Of a DNA stretch of 64,000 nucleotides, positions 37,711 through 47,448 are shown in pieces; within the stretch, counting starts at the first letter, position 1; each line of letters starts with the position of its first letter. The stretch lies in assembly GCF_000832065.1 (NCBI RefSeq), contig NZ_JXQM01000013.1, forward strand, positions 124,001-188,000. Reading direction: 5' to 3'. The translations under genes and the position numbers were made by a program. A model generated the notes under the pieces. The model saw only the letters and a list, made by a program, of their open reading frames with translations, was not told the origin of the DNA and did no database searches. Source of the DNA: Nitrosospira sp. NpAV. GTDB lineage: Bacteria; Pseudomonadota; Gammaproteobacteria; Burkholderiales; Nitrosomonadaceae.

Positions 37711-40700
37711 TCACGCGCCGGGAGTTTGTGAACTCCTAGTGAATCTCGCACGTATTCTGGCGAGTAAACCGGGGCGATGGCTGGTCTCTTTGGCGATGTC
37801 CTGGTCAGGTGCACCGGCGAGTGGCTGAGCAGTACCCTTGTCAGCGACATCAGGCATTGGATCAAAATATCGATACAGCATCGGCACCACCACCTTCGTC
37901 ATGACAGTCGCGGTAATCAGCCCGCAGATCACCACGATGGCTAGCGGCTTCTGCACCTCGGAGCCGAGGCCTGTGGCAATCAGAAATGGCGCCAGGCCAA
38001 GGATCGTAGCTGCCGCGGTTATCAGCACGGGTCGGAAGCGCGCCTCGCAACTGGTTTTCACCGCGTCAGCCACACTTAGCCCCTGCTCGCGCAGCTCCTT
38101 GATAAAGGAAATCAACACCACGCCGTTCAATATGGCTACGCCCCACACCGCGATGAAACCCACCGATGCCGGTACCGACAGATATTCGCCAGTGATGAAC
38201 AGCCCGATAACACCGCCGACGGAAGCAAACGGCAAAGCCGTAAAGATAAGCAAAGCTAGCTTGACGGAATTAAACAGCATGAACAACAGGAAGAAAATTG
38301 CGGCGAAAGTAATCGGCACGATCACCGCGAGCGTTGCCATGGCGCGCTCCATATTCTCGAATTGCCCGCCCCAGACAAAATAATAACCGGAGGGCAGTTT
38401 GACTTCCTTCGCGGTACGCTCCTGTAATTCGGCAACGAAACCGCCAAGATCGCGATCATGTACGTTGGCACCGACCACCACGCGGCGTTTGGCGTACTCG
38501 CGCGAAACGATCGCCGGGCCGTCGATGACCCGGATGTCTGCCACCGCGCTCAGCGGCACCAGTACGCCGCCGCGAGCCATTAGACCCTCGGGCCCGGCGT
38601 TGCCGGGAGGGCGCAGCAAGAGGTCGCGGATCGCCTCGACATCGTCACGGAATTGCTCGGGAAAACGCAGCAGAAGCGTAAAGCGCCGCTCGCCCTCGAA
38701 CACTTGGGTAACCGCCTTGCCGCCAATCGCCGTCGCAATCAACTCATTCACATCGGCAACATTGAGACCGTGACGGGCAATGGCGCGGCGGTCGATGTCG
38801 ATGGTCAATTCCTGCTGGCCCGACAAGCGTTCAATGCGAAGATCGCGCGCACCACGCGTCGACTTGACGATGCGCGCCACCTGCTCGGACAATTTGCGCA
38901 ACTCTTCCAGATCGTCACCGAAAATCTTGACCGCGACCTGTGAGCGCACCCCTGTTACCATCTCATCCACCCGCTGCGCGATCGGCTGCGATAGTGCGAT
39001 ATTCACGCCGGGCAGCACCGTCAGCGCCTTGCGGATATCTTCTTCGATCTCCTGCTGGGTCCTGTCCGATCCGTCGAGATCCAGAGAAGCAATGGGATCG
39101 GATTCATTCTGCGACGCCGGGTCGGCGGGTGATTCGCCCCGGCCCAGCTTGGATACCACGGACACGACTCCGGGTATCTTGGCGATCAGCTTCATCGCTT
39201 CCGTTTCCAGTTTGATCGCTTCTTCCAGGGAGATCGAGGGTACGCGGATGATCACGGGCGTCACCGCACCTTCCCGCATGATGGGAATGAAGGATTTTCC
39301 CAGAAACGGATACAGGCCGACCGCCAGTAACAAAGAACCCACCGACACCATCGCCGTGGCCTTCGGATTCCTCAGCGCCAAATAAAGCAGGCGTAAGTAA
39401 AGAGACTTGAGGATGGCCACAATTTTAGTGTCTTCCTCGCCCCCTCCCTTCAGGGCATAGTCGCATAGCACAGGCGACAACAGCACCGAAACAACCAGCG
39501 CTACCAGCAGTGCAATGGAAATAGTGACGGCAAGCGGGCTGAACATCTTGCCTTCCATGCCCTGCAGCGACATCAGCGGTAAGAACACGAGAACAATGAT
39601 GATGATGCCGTAAATGACGGGTGCGCCCACCTCGGCTGCCGCCTTGGCAATTGTTTCGCTTTTCGGCTCGTCACCGGTGGCGTGGCTTAGGCGCAAAAAG
39701 ATATTTTCCACCACCACTACGGTGGGGTCGACCATCAGTCCGATGGCGATCGTCAGCCCTCCCAGCGACATCAGGTTGGCTGGAATGCCCAGGTAGTTCA
39801 TTATCATGAACGTGACCAGCGGCGTGATGATAAGTGTCGCGCACACAACCAGGCTTACGCGCAGGTTACCCAGGCAGATAACCATTACCAAAATGACGAA
39901 GACCAGCGCTTCGATCAATACGCGGTATACCGATGCCAGCGCGGCATCCACCATGACGGTCCGATCATAGAAAGGGACGATCTGGAGTCCGCCCGGCAAC
40001 AGATTGCGCTCGTTGATCTCGGCAACCTTTTCCTTTACCCGTCCGACTATTTCCTTGGCATTGCCGCCGCGCAACATCATCACGATGCCGGTGACCGACT
40101 CGGTATAACCGTCCTTGATGCTGGCTCCCAGGCGGACCTCCCCGCCGAACTGTACCTGGGCGACGTCGCGCACGTATATCGGTACACCATCCAGTTCTTT
40201 GAGCACGATATTGCGGATATCATCCAGCGTGCGGATCAGGCCGACGCCACGGATCAGGTATTGCTCCGCATGCAAGGGCAGTATGTTGCCGCTGGAATTC
40301 GCATTGTTGCTGGCAATGGCCCGGTCGACCGCCGCCAAGGTCAGGTCATAGTGACGCAGCCGGTTCGGGTCGACCAGCACCTGGTATTCCTTGACATGGC
40401 CCCCGATGGAATTGATCTCCGCCACACCCTGGACCGAACGCAGCAGCGGTCGCACCACCCAGTCCTGGATTGTGCGCCGTTCAGTCAGCTCCTCGACGGT
40501 TAATGCGCGCTGGCCGTCGTCGGGATGATCGATCGTGTATTGATACACCTCGCCCAAACCGGTGGATACCGGTCCAAGCACTGGCGTGATACCCGGTATC
40601 AGCCGGGGCGATACCTCAATCAGCCGTTCCATCACCAGTTGGCGCGCAAAGAAAACGTCGGTCTTGTCGGTAAACACCAGGGTGATAAGCGACAATCCGC

Positions 40701-40962
40701 TCTTGTTCAGGGAGCGCATCTCCACCAGCCCCGGCAGGCCGGTCATGGCGATTTCCACCGGCACCGTAACCAGCCGTTCGATCTCCTCCGGACTGCGCCC
40801 GATCGCTACCGTGGCAACCTGCACCTGGATATTGGTCACATCTGGAAAAGCATCGACCGAGAGATTCTTCGCGGCAAAAATGCCTCCGGCACACAGCGCA
40901 AGCGCCACCACTACCACGACAAGGCGTTGCCTGAGCATGACGCGCACGATGGAGGCAAGCAT
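37711..40962 (-). CDS. czcA: Heavy-metal efflux RND permease (CzcA/CusA family)
   Basis: Inner-membrane proton-driven pump (1083 residues) that extrudes metal ions through a three-part complex. It has the RND plan: a helix at residues 10-30, a large periplasmic loop, transmembrane block 1 (about 340-540), a second loop and block 2 (about 870-1040). The TM4 segment SLGGLTIAIGLMVD is nearer to CusA-like than to classical CzcA (DFG...D) signatures, so the metal may not be Zn, Co or Cd. The start follows the adaptor stop by two bases. The C-terminal 45 residues are a soluble tail. Confidence 0.92.
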   Translation of the reverse strand: MLASIVRVMLRQRLVVVVVALALCAGGIFAAKNLSVDAFPDVTNIQVQVATVAIGRSPEEIERLVTVPVEIAMTGLPGLVEMRSLNKSGLSLITLVFTDKTDVFFARQLVMERLIEVSPRLIPGITPVLGPVSTGLGEVYQYTIDHPDDGQRALTVEELTERRTIQDWVVRPLLRSVQGVAEINSIGGHVKEYQVLVDPNRLRHYDLTLAAVDRAIASNNANSSGNILPLHAEQYLIRGVGLIRTLDDIRNIVLKELDGVPIYVRDVAQVQFGGEVRLGASIKDGYTESVTGIVMMLRGGNAKEIVGRVKEKVAEINERNLLPGGLQIVPFYDRTVMVDAALASVYRVLIEALVFVILVMVICLGNLRVSLVVCATLIITPLVTFMIMNYLGIPANLMSLGGLTIAIGLMVDPTVVVVENIFLRLSHATGDEPKSETIAKAAAEVGAPVIYGIIIIVLVFLPLMSLQGMEGKMFSPLAVTISIALLVALVVSVLLSPVLCDYALKGGGEEDTKIVAILKSLYLRLLYLALRNPKATAMVSVGSLLLAVGLYPFLGKSFIPIMREGAVTPVIIRVPSISLEEAIKLETEAMKLIAKIPGVVSVVSKLGRGESPADPASQNESDPIASLDLDGSDRTQQEIEEDIRKALTVLPGVNIALSQPIAQRVDEMVTGVRSQVAVKIFGDDLEELRKLSEQVARIVKSTRGARDLRIERLSGQQELTIDIDRRAIARHGLNVADVNELIATAIGGKAVTQVFEGERRFTLLLRFPEQFRDDVEAIRDLLLRPPGNAGPEGLMARGGVLVPLSAVADIRVIDGPAIVSREYAKRRVVVGANVHDRDLGGFVAELQERTAKEVKLPSGYYFVWGGQFENMERAMATLAVIVPITFAAIFFLLFMLFNSVKLALLIFTALPFASVGGVIGLFITGEYLSVPASVGFIAVWGVAILNGVVLISFIKELREQGLSVADAVKTSCEARFRPVLITAAATILGLAPFLIATGLGSEVQKPLAIVVICGLITATVMTKVVVPMLYRYFDPMPDVADKGTAQPLAGAPDQDIAKETSHRPGLLARIRARFTRSSQTPGA

Positions 40963-40964
40963 GG

Positions 40965-42125
40965 CTACTCCAGTTCGGCGAGCTTGCGCTCGTTGTCCAG
41001 ATGAAAGGCGCCATCCACCACGATCTTCTGATCGATCGTAACTCCGTTCAACACGGGATACATGTCAGCAACCTCGTGACCCAATTCGACAGGTATTCGA
41101 AGGAACCGATTATTGCCCTGAGCCAGGAATACATAGTCGCGGTTGGCCTCGCGTACTACCGCGGTTTCCGGCACTACCAGGCTTTTATGTGCATTGTCGG
41201 TAATGTGCATGGTGGCCAGCATGTCGGGCTTGAGCTTGCGCTGGGGATTCTCCACCATGGTGCGCACCATCACGGTACGGGTCAGCGGATTCACCGTATC
41301 GGCAACGAATATGATAAGACCATCAAGGCTTACGTCACCCAAAGCCGGAACATGAATTTCCACATGCTGACCGACTTGCACATTACGTGCGATCTGCTCC
41401 GGCACATCGCCCACCACCCAGACCGAGGAAAGATCGGCTACCCCGAACAACTGGTCGGCCGGCTGCACCACCTGACCGATGATGACGCTCCGCGCGATAA
41501 TGATGCCGCTTCTCGACGCATTGATGGTAACGGAAGGCAGGATATGGCCCCGCTTTGCCAGTTCTGCCACTACAGTGCTATCCACTCCCAGCAGGCGCAG
41601 TTGATCCTTCGCCGCCTCCAGTTCGGCGCGGGCAACTTCCAGCTCCGATTCGCGCCGTTCCACCTCTGCGATAGCGATCACGTCAGCGGCCAGTAAGTGT
41701 TGGGCACGCTGGGCCGCTTTTTCGGTCAGTACAGTCCGTGAAAATGCACGCAAAAACGCCAGTTGCGCCTGGGTCAGTTCTGGGCTGGTAATACGCGCCA
41801 ATGGCTGTCCGGCGTTAACGCTATCACCCAGCATGACGTATAAATCGGTAATACGCCCCGTCACATAGGACCCGATGCGCACCAGCCTCTCTTCGTCCAC
41901 TTCGACCTGGCTTGGAACCTGCAATTTATCGGCGAGATCGACCATGGTGGGTTGACCGATCTTTATGCGTGGCACCATTTCTGGCCTGATCGTGATACTG
42001 TTTACATCCTCCTGTTCTTGCTTGACCGCTTTTTGGGGAGACGCAGTTTCCTCGTTGCTACTGCATCCAGCGTTAAGCAGCACAACAATGACGACAGCAC
42101 CGGTAATGCGCATTATTTTTTTCAT
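40965..42125 (-). CDS. czcB: RND efflux periplasmic adaptor (CzcB type)
   Basis: Membrane-fusion protein joining the pump to the outer-membrane channel. The 386 residues begin with a lipoprotein signal and lipobox (LNAGC, Cys21), so it is anchored to the inner membrane. Then come beta-barrel, lipoyl (VTGRITDLYVMLGDSVNAGQ) and alpha-hairpin parts typical of the family. It overlaps the TolC-like gene by ATGA and nearly touches czcA, so the three form one operon. No His-rich metal-binding N-terminus is present, unlike CzcB of Cupriavidus. Confidence 0.9.
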   Translation of the reverse strand: MKKIMRITGAVVIVVLLNAGCSSNEETASPQKAVKQEQEDVNSITIRPEMVPRIKIGQPTMVDLADKLQVPSQVEVDEERLVRIGSYVTGRITDLYVMLGDSVNAGQPLARITSPELTQAQLAFLRAFSRTVLTEKAAQRAQHLLAADVIAIAEVERRESELEVARAELEAAKDQLRLLGVDSTVVAELAKRGHILPSVTINASRSGIIIARSVIIGQVVQPADQLFGVADLSSVWVVGDVPEQIARNVQVGQHVEIHVPALGDVSLDGLIIFVADTVNPLTRTVMVRTMVENPQRKLKPDMLATMHITDNAHKSLVVPETAVVREANRDYVFLAQGNNRFLRIPVELGHEVADMYPVLNGVTIDQKIVVDGAFHLDNERKLAELE

Positions 42126-43609
42126 TCGGCACCTTGCTCCCTGGGATAATAAGCCCGTAACCGGTCAATTTCGGCGGCGGCGGCCTGTAGATCAAAGCGT
42201 GCCTGCAGCGAGTCCATAAGAATCCCCCGTAGAATACGTTGGGTGTCGAGCACATCGATCAAGGGGCGCTCGCCAAAGCGATACGCCGCCTGGGCGATCT
42301 GCAACGCGTTCTCGGCTTCCTTGATGATGCCGCCTTCGAACATCTCCACCCTGCGACGCGCAATCTGCAAGGCCTGCCAGGCGGATTCGAATAACTGGCC
42401 GATTTCGTAACGGCGGAATTCCAGGGTTTCCCGCGCCCGCGCCGAATCCGCCACGGCCGCGTCGATCTCTCCGCGGCGGCGGTAGAATATCGGAACGGTT
42501 ACGTTAAACCCGGCTGTATTCGACGTGTACTGGGCTTCCTGAAAATTGCTGAGCAAAATCTGTACCGATGGTAAAACCGAGGCGCGCTCCAGATCGATTC
42601 GCTGGAGCGCGCGGTTCTGCTCCGCTTCCAGACGCCGTACATCCGGATTGACAGCGGGCACTTCCTCGCGCAACTCTTCCAATGGAGGCAGGTTTATTGG
42701 ATCGAACAGGGATGCGTTTATCACGAAATCCGGCTTCAGGGCGCCCGCGGTGAATTGCATGAGCGCAACGCGCGCGCGCAGCGCGCCTAGCTCCGCCGCC
42801 TCTTTGCGGCTGGCCGCGTTCAGCACCTCGGCGTCGGCCCGGACCAGCTCGAAGCGCGCGGTTTCGCCCACACCCACGGCCACGTTGATGCGGCGCCGCA
42901 CTTCCTGCATCAGATCGAAGATGCCTCCCTCCATGCGGGCGATTTCCTGGCGCAGCAGCAGTTCATAGGCACGCACCCGCAATTGCGCTGCCAAGTCCGC
43001 GCGTACCTGATGATAGCTGGCGCGGCTCGCGTCCACACCCGACTCCGCCGCGCCAATGCGCGCGCTGCGCACATAGGGATTCTCGATCCTCTGGGAAACT
43101 GTGGCAACGCGATGATTCGTGGCCGGATTAGCCGCCGCGATGCGTGGATGTTGCGGCCCGCCCGAGAGCGCTACTTCCGGGTTGGGGTAGGCTGCGGCGC
43201 CGATGACGCCCGCCTCGGCAGCGTCCACCTGGGATCGTGCCGCGCGCACCAGCCCGTTGGCCTCCAACCCCACTCGCTGCAAGGCTTCGATCGAAAGCGC
43301 CCCGGGTGGCATGGGGGCGGAAGCGGCAGCGGAGGGTAAAGTGAAAGGAGGTATCTTATCGAAACTACTCCCGCCAACGGGCGGCGGGGTGGAAGGTGTC
43401 CGGACTGAAGAAGGTGCCGGGGGCGCCGGAACAGCCGGTGTTACGACAGATGGCTCAGTAATCAAAGGTAGTGCGGGAGGCGGCAGGCTATCCGATAGGG
43501 AAGTCGCGGGCGCAGGTCCAAAAGTGGGCGAGTCTTGAGCTGAAACAGCGGTGAACGGCGAGATGAGAACCAGGCTCAGCAAGATGCGAAAGCGGGGTGA
43601 TATTTGCAT
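42122..43609 (-). CDS. czcC: TolC-family outer-membrane efflux channel (CzcC type)
   Basis: Outer-membrane channel of the metal efflux complex, 495 residues. A signal peptide (about 1-24, ending AVSA) leads into an unusually long Pro/Ser-rich stretch (about 25-95, with SLPPPALPL and VPAPPAPSS). Two outer-membrane efflux repeats follow (about 110-300 and 310-490), rich in coiled-coil Ala/Glu/Arg. The proline-rich linker is not part of typical CzcC and may be flexible. First gene of czcCBA; the gap to nhaR is 239 bases. Confidence 0.88.
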   Translation of the reverse strand: MQISPRFRILLSLVLISPFTAVSAQDSPTFGPAPATSLSDSLPPPALPLITEPSVVTPAVPAPPAPSSVRTPSTPPPVGGSSFDKIPPFTLPSAAASAPMPPGALSIEALQRVGLEANGLVRAARSQVDAAEAGVIGAAAYPNPEVALSGGPQHPRIAAANPATNHRVATVSQRIENPYVRSARIGAAESGVDASRASYHQVRADLAAQLRVRAYELLLRQEIARMEGGIFDLMQEVRRRINVAVGVGETARFELVRADAEVLNAASRKEAAELGALRARVALMQFTAGALKPDFVINASLFDPINLPPLEELREEVPAVNPDVRRLEAEQNRALQRIDLERASVLPSVQILLSNFQEAQYTSNTAGFNVTVPIFYRRRGEIDAAVADSARARETLEFRRYEIGQLFESAWQALQIARRRVEMFEGGIIKEAENALQIAQAAYRFGERPLIDVLDTQRILRGILMDSLQARFDLQAAAAEIDRLRAYYPREQGAE

Positions 43610-43848
43610 CTACTACCTTTTTTATATTTCTGAAAGAGATGAAACTCGCTTCAATCGCTGCAAGTAAGAGCACTGATATTCAAACAGATGACCAGGCACT
43701 ATTCAACATAAAAAACGTCAACTAAAGACAAACATGGCCATTAATTTTAACCCAGTCTAGAATAAAATTTGCATCAATAAAAGTAGTATCTAGCTGATAA
43801 TATAATCGATATTTACGAACTATTATCACACATTGTATTGTACATGCC

Positions 43849-44808
43849 ATGCTTAATTACAAACAGTTACATTATTTCTGGGCTGTTGCCAAGGCAGGCA
43901 GCATGGTCCGGGCGAGCGAGCGGCTGCATCTCACGCCTCAGACCTTGAGCGGTCAGATTGGGCTCCTGGAGGAAACACTGGGGGTGGCGCTGTTTTTGCG
44001 TGTGGGACGGCGTCTTGAACTCACCGAAACCGGCCGGCTCGCGCTTTCCTATGCCGACGAGGTCTTCCAGATCGGAAACGAGCTGGAAGAAGCGCTGCGT
44101 AGCCGTCCTGAAAGCCGCTCCATTCAACTTCGCGTAGGCGTCGATGATGCGGTACCCAAATCTATCGCCTATAGGCTACTGACGCCGGCAATATGCCTCG
44201 ACGAACCGGTGCGGATCGTCTGCCGGGAAGACAAGCTGGTGCGTTTGCTGGTGGAACTGGCAATTCAGCGTATCGATCTGGTGCTTGCCGACCGGCCCAT
44301 GCCCGCCGGTACAAATGTGAAGGGTTACAGCCACAAACTTGGGGATTGCGGGATCACTTTTTTTGCCGAGCCGCGGCTGGCAGCGCAATTCACGGATCAA
44401 TGGCCGCAAATCCTGAATGTTGCCCCGTTACTCATTCCCGGCAAGGAAGCCGCGGTGCGAATACCACTGATGCGCTGGTTCGAGGCCCACCAGATTCGGC
44501 CGCATATCGTGGGCGAGTTTGACGACAGCGCACTGATGCAGGCTTTCGGGCAAGCCGGCACCGGTGTTTTCATGGCACCCTCGGTGATCGCCGAAGAAGT
44601 GCGGCGGGAACATGGCGTGACCATTCTCGGTCATACAAACGAAGTCACCGAGCAATTCTATGCCATTTCGATGGAACGCCGACTCACGCATCCCGCAGTG
44701 GTGGCCATCAACGACACCGCCCACCGGGAACTGTTCGCCAACCTGGACACCCAATTGCGCCCTTCGGGGGAAGCCGTCGCCCGTGCTACTCGTTCAATAA
44801 GAGGATGA
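43849..44808 (+). CDS. nhaR: LysR-type activator, NhaR-like
   Basis: A 319-residue transcription regulator with an N-terminal helix-turn-helix (MLNYKQLHYFWAVAKAGSMV...LHLTPQTLSGQIGLLE) and a substrate-binding domain. The segments GVDDAVPKSIAYRLL and SHKLGDCGITFF closely resemble NhaR, which in E. coli senses sodium and activates nhaA. Here it is divergent from the czcCBA operon instead. The shared 239-base gap contains GATAAT (43796-43801) and ATTATC (43822-43827), a possible binding site. Control of metal efflux is an inference from position. Confidence 0.85.
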   Translation: MLNYKQLHYFWAVAKAGSMVRASERLHLTPQTLSGQIGLLEETLGVALFLRVGRRLELTETGRLALSYADEVFQIGNELEEALRSRPESRSIQLRVGVDDAVPKSIAYRLLTPAICLDEPVRIVCREDKLVRLLVELAIQRIDLVLADRPMPAGTNVKGYSHKLGDCGITFFAEPRLAAQFTDQWPQILNVAPLLIPGKEAAVRIPLMRWFEAHQIRPHIVGEFDDSALMQAFGQAGTGVFMAPSVIAEEVRREHGVTILGHTNEVTEQFYAISMERRLTHPAVVAINDTAHRELFANLDTQLRPSGEAVARATRSIRG

Positions 44809-44814
44809 TTTCAA

Positions 44815-44968
44815 TCCAGATCATCCATCAGGAAGGACACGAGATGATGGTAGGCAGGTTGCGAGACGGTTTTACCGGTTCGGGGAGGCTATGGCTGGGG
44901 TCTATGGGGAACAAGCGGCCACACTGATCGCCAGCACTTGTAGAAGCTTGGAAAACCGCTTAATCGAT
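44815..44968 (+). repeat. Direct repeat flanking htpG, copy A
   Basis: Homologous to 47238-47403 in the same orientation. Two exact blocks are AGGCAGGTTGCGAGAC (44852-44867) and ACTGATCGCCAGC (44923-44935); the rest aligns with substitutions and small gaps. Copy A is about 12 bases shorter in its middle. Confidence 0.7.
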
Positions 44969-45023
44969 TATCTGCGTTTTAATAGAAATATGCCCATGAA
45001 CCATTCGCAATTAGACGCCTGTG

Positions 45024-45160
45024 GGGATGGGTGGAGCCAAGCGCAACCCATCAAAACCGCATAACATATCAAAACATAGATACATCAAGACATGATCTGG
45101 TGGCGGTTTGGCAAGGGGGGTGAATAACCCGGTGATGAGCTGCGCTTGCTCCACCCATCG
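45024..45160. repeat. MITE-like element with inverted ends, downstream of htpG
   Basis: GGATGGGTGGAGCCAAGCGC on the left and TGCGCTTGCTCCACCCATCG on the right are near-perfect inverted copies about 90 bases apart. The left end also contains its own GATGGGT/ACCCATC palindrome (45026-45052). There is no ORF inside. It resembles non-autonomous interspersed repeats of nitrifier and other proteobacterial genomes. No clear target duplication was seen. Confidence 0.6.
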
Positions 45161-45200
45161 CTGAGAGCCGTTGGCGGCGGGTTTTTCTCCACCCTCACGC

Positions 45201-47123
45201 CTATCTTCCGTCTGAAGTCGTGAGAAAAAGCAACTCATTGATCCTTTTAACAAAACCAGCTGGATCTTCAAGCTGACCGCCTTCAGCCAGCAATGCCTGG
45301 TCGAACAGGATATGACTCCAGTCGTCGAAATGTGCCTGTTCTGACTTTAGGCGCTGTACCATGGGATGATAAGGATTAATCTCCAGGATTGGTTTGGTGG
45401 GATTTACTTTCTGCCCCGCGGATTTTAGCAACCGTTCCAGATTTCCACTCATATCGTGGCTATCTGCCACGAGGCAAGCGGGGGATTCGGTCAGGCGCAA
45501 CGTAACACGCACATCCTTTACCTGCTCGCCGAGCGTACTCTTTATTTTCTCGGTAAGTTCCTTGTAGTCACCCGCTTCTTTCTCCTGCTCTTTCTTCTCT
45601 TCTTCGTCTTCCAGTTTTCCAAGATCGAGACTGCCCTTGGCCACGGATTGCAGCGGCTTACCCTCGAACTCCGTCAGATTGGCAACCAGCCATTCATCCA
45701 CGCGTTCGGACAGCAGTAAAACTTCTATGCCTTTCTTGCGGAAAACTTCCAGGTGCGGACTGGTTCTGGCCGCCTTGAGGCTATCGGCGGTGACATAATA
45801 AATTTTCTCCTGCCCTTCCTTCATCCGCGCGATATAGTCGCTGAACGACACCGTTTGTTCATCTGTATCGGCATGGGTGGAAACAAAGCGCAACAGCTTG
45901 GCAATGCGTTCTCGATTGGTGTAGTCTTCCGCCACGCCCTCTTTGAGGACTTGGCCGAATTCCTTCCAGAAAGTTTTGAACTTGGCTTTTTCATCTTCCT
46001 GCTCGCTTTGCGTCAGATCTTCGAGCAGCCCCAATACCTTTTTCACCGCACCGGCCCGTATGGCCTCGATATCTTTTGATTCCTGCAATATTTCGCGCGA
46101 AACATTCAGCGGCAAGTCATTGGAATCAATCACGCCGCGCACGAACCGCAAATAATTCGGCAGCAGCTGTTTCGCATCATCCATGATGAATACCCGCCGC
46201 ACATAAAGCTTGATGCCGTGACGCGGCTCACGATCGAACAAATCAAAGGGAGCACGCGACGGAATGTAGAGCAGCTGGGTATATTCCTGTTTACCTTCCA
46301 CCCTGGCGTGAAGATAAGCCAGCGGCGGCTCGAAATCATGCGCCACATGCTTATAGAACTCTTCGTACTGCTCCGGCGTGATGTCGCTTTTGGCGCGTGC
46401 CCAGAGTGCGCTCGCCTGATTGACCGTCTCGTCTTCATCAGTAATCGTGTTTTCGTTCTTTTCTTGGGACCACTCCTCTTTTTTCATCAAGATGGGCAGC
46501 GTGATATGGTCGGAATACTTGCGAATGATGGTGCGCAGCCGCCAGCCGCTGAGCAAGTCATCTTCACCTTCGCGCAAATGCAGAATGACTTGCGTGCCGC
46601 GATCTGTTTTCTCCACCGTCTCGAGCGTATAATCCCCCTCACCGCCAGACTCCCAGCGGACACCGTGTTCAGCGGTCAAACCGGCGCGGCGGGTGGTGAG
46701 CGTGACTTTGTCCGCGACGATGAACGCAGAATAAAAGCCGACGCCGAACTGGCCGATCAAATGCGCATCCTTGGCCTGATCGCCGGTTAAAGAACTGAAG
46801 AATTCTCGGGTACCCGACTTGGCGATGGTACCGATATGATCGATGACTTCTTGCCGGGACATGCCAATACCATTATCGGCGATAGTGATGGTGCGGGCCG
46901 CGGCATCGTAGCCCACGCGAATCTTCAGATCCGAATCCGATTCATACAGCGCTCCATCGGTTAATCCCTCGAAGCGCAGCTTGTCGGCGGCATCCGAAGC
47001 ATTGGAAATCAGTTCGCGTAAAAAAATTTCCTTGTTACTATACAAGGAATGAATCATCAGATTGAGCAACTGTTTAACTTCAGTCTGAAAACTTAGATGT
47101 TCTTTGGTAGCTGTGGCTTGCAT
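45201..47123 (-). CDS. htpG: Chaperone protein HtpG (Hsp90)
   Basis: ATP-dependent molecular chaperone. From the ATG at 47123, preceded by AGGAGGAAACCC, it has 640 residues. The N-terminal GHKL ATPase shows [33 protein letters not shown] and [12 protein letters not shown]. The middle domain has [18 protein letters not shown], and the C-terminal dimerisation domain follows a charged Glu/Lys stretch ([15 protein letters not shown]). Length and motifs are standard. A sigma-32-like promoter lies 30 bases upstream, and the gene is bracketed by two direct repeats. Confidence 0.96.
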   Translation of the reverse strand: MQATATKEHLSFQTEVKQLLNLMIHSLYSNKEIFLRELISNASDAADKLRFEGLTDGALYESDSDLKIRVGYDAAARTITIADNGIGMSRQEVIDHIGTIAKSGTREFFSSLTGDQAKDAHLIGQFGVGFYSAFIVADKVTLTTRRAGLTAEHGVRWESGGEGDYTLETVEKTDRGTQVILHLREGEDDLLSGWRLRTIIRKYSDHITLPILMKKEEWSQEKNENTITDEDETVNQASALWARAKSDITPEQYEEFYKHVAHDFEPPLAYLHARVEGKQEYTQLLYIPSRAPFDLFDREPRHGIKLYVRRVFIMDDAKQLLPNYLRFVRGVIDSNDLPLNVSREILQESKDIEAIRAGAVKKVLGLLEDLTQSEQEDEKAKFKTFWKEFGQVLKEGVAEDYTNRERIAKLLRFVSTHADTDEQTVSFSDYIARMKEGQEKIYYVTADSLKAARTSPHLEVFRKKGIEVLLLSERVDEWLVANLTEFEGKPLQSVAKGSLDLGKLEDEEEKKEQEKEAGDYKELTEKIKSTLGEQVKDVRVTLRLTESPACLVADSHDMSGNLERLLKSAGQKVNPTKPILEINPYHPMVQRLKSEQAHFDDWSHILFDQALLAEGGQLEDPAGFVKRINELLFLTTSDGR

Positions 47124-47153
47124 GGGTTTCCTCCTAAAAAAATGCAATAAGAC

Positions 47154-47180
47154 AATGAGGGCGGATTGGCGGTTTTCAAG
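47154..47180 (-). promoter_or_regulatory. Sigma-32-like heat-shock promoter of htpG
   Basis: On the minus strand CTTGAAA, 12 bases, then CCCTCATT, close to the sigma-32 consensus CTTGAAA-N11-16-CCCCATNT. The -10 end lies 30 bases before the ATG, as expected for a heat-shock gene. Confidence 0.55.
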
Positions 47181-47237
47181 TTGTCCTGCTTAAAAATCGC
47201 CCAAAAAGCGCTCCAGAACGCAATTTTCTTACTTTTA

Positions 47238-47403
47238 TCCAGATGATCCATTAGGACGCGAAATGATGGCGAGGCAGGTTGCGAGACAGTTTTGACGATT
47301 GGGAGACGTCCATGGCCTGGTCCATGGACACCGGGCAAGCAGCGGAAATGGCCGCAAACTGATCGCCAGCGCCCGCGTAGGCTCGGAGAGCCGCCTGATG
47401 GAT
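47238..47403 (+). repeat. Direct repeat flanking htpG, copy B
   Basis: Second copy of the 44815-44968 repeat, same orientation, with AGGCAGGTTGCGAGAC (47272-47287) and ACTGATCGCCAGC (47358-47370) conserved exactly. It fills half of the 325-base gap between htpG and the sugar dehydrogenase gene; the other half holds the htpG promoter. Confidence 0.7.
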
Positions 47404-47448
47404 CCACGTTGAATTTATGGAAAACAAAAATAACCCGGAGTTCCAGAT

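Larger units (their letters stand above)
44809..45200. other. 392-base intergenic region made mostly of repeats
   Basis: Between nhaR and the htpG stop. It holds a 154-base repeat (44815-44968) that recurs upstream of htpG, and a MITE-like element (45024-45160). No protein-coding gene is supported. Confidence 0.6.
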
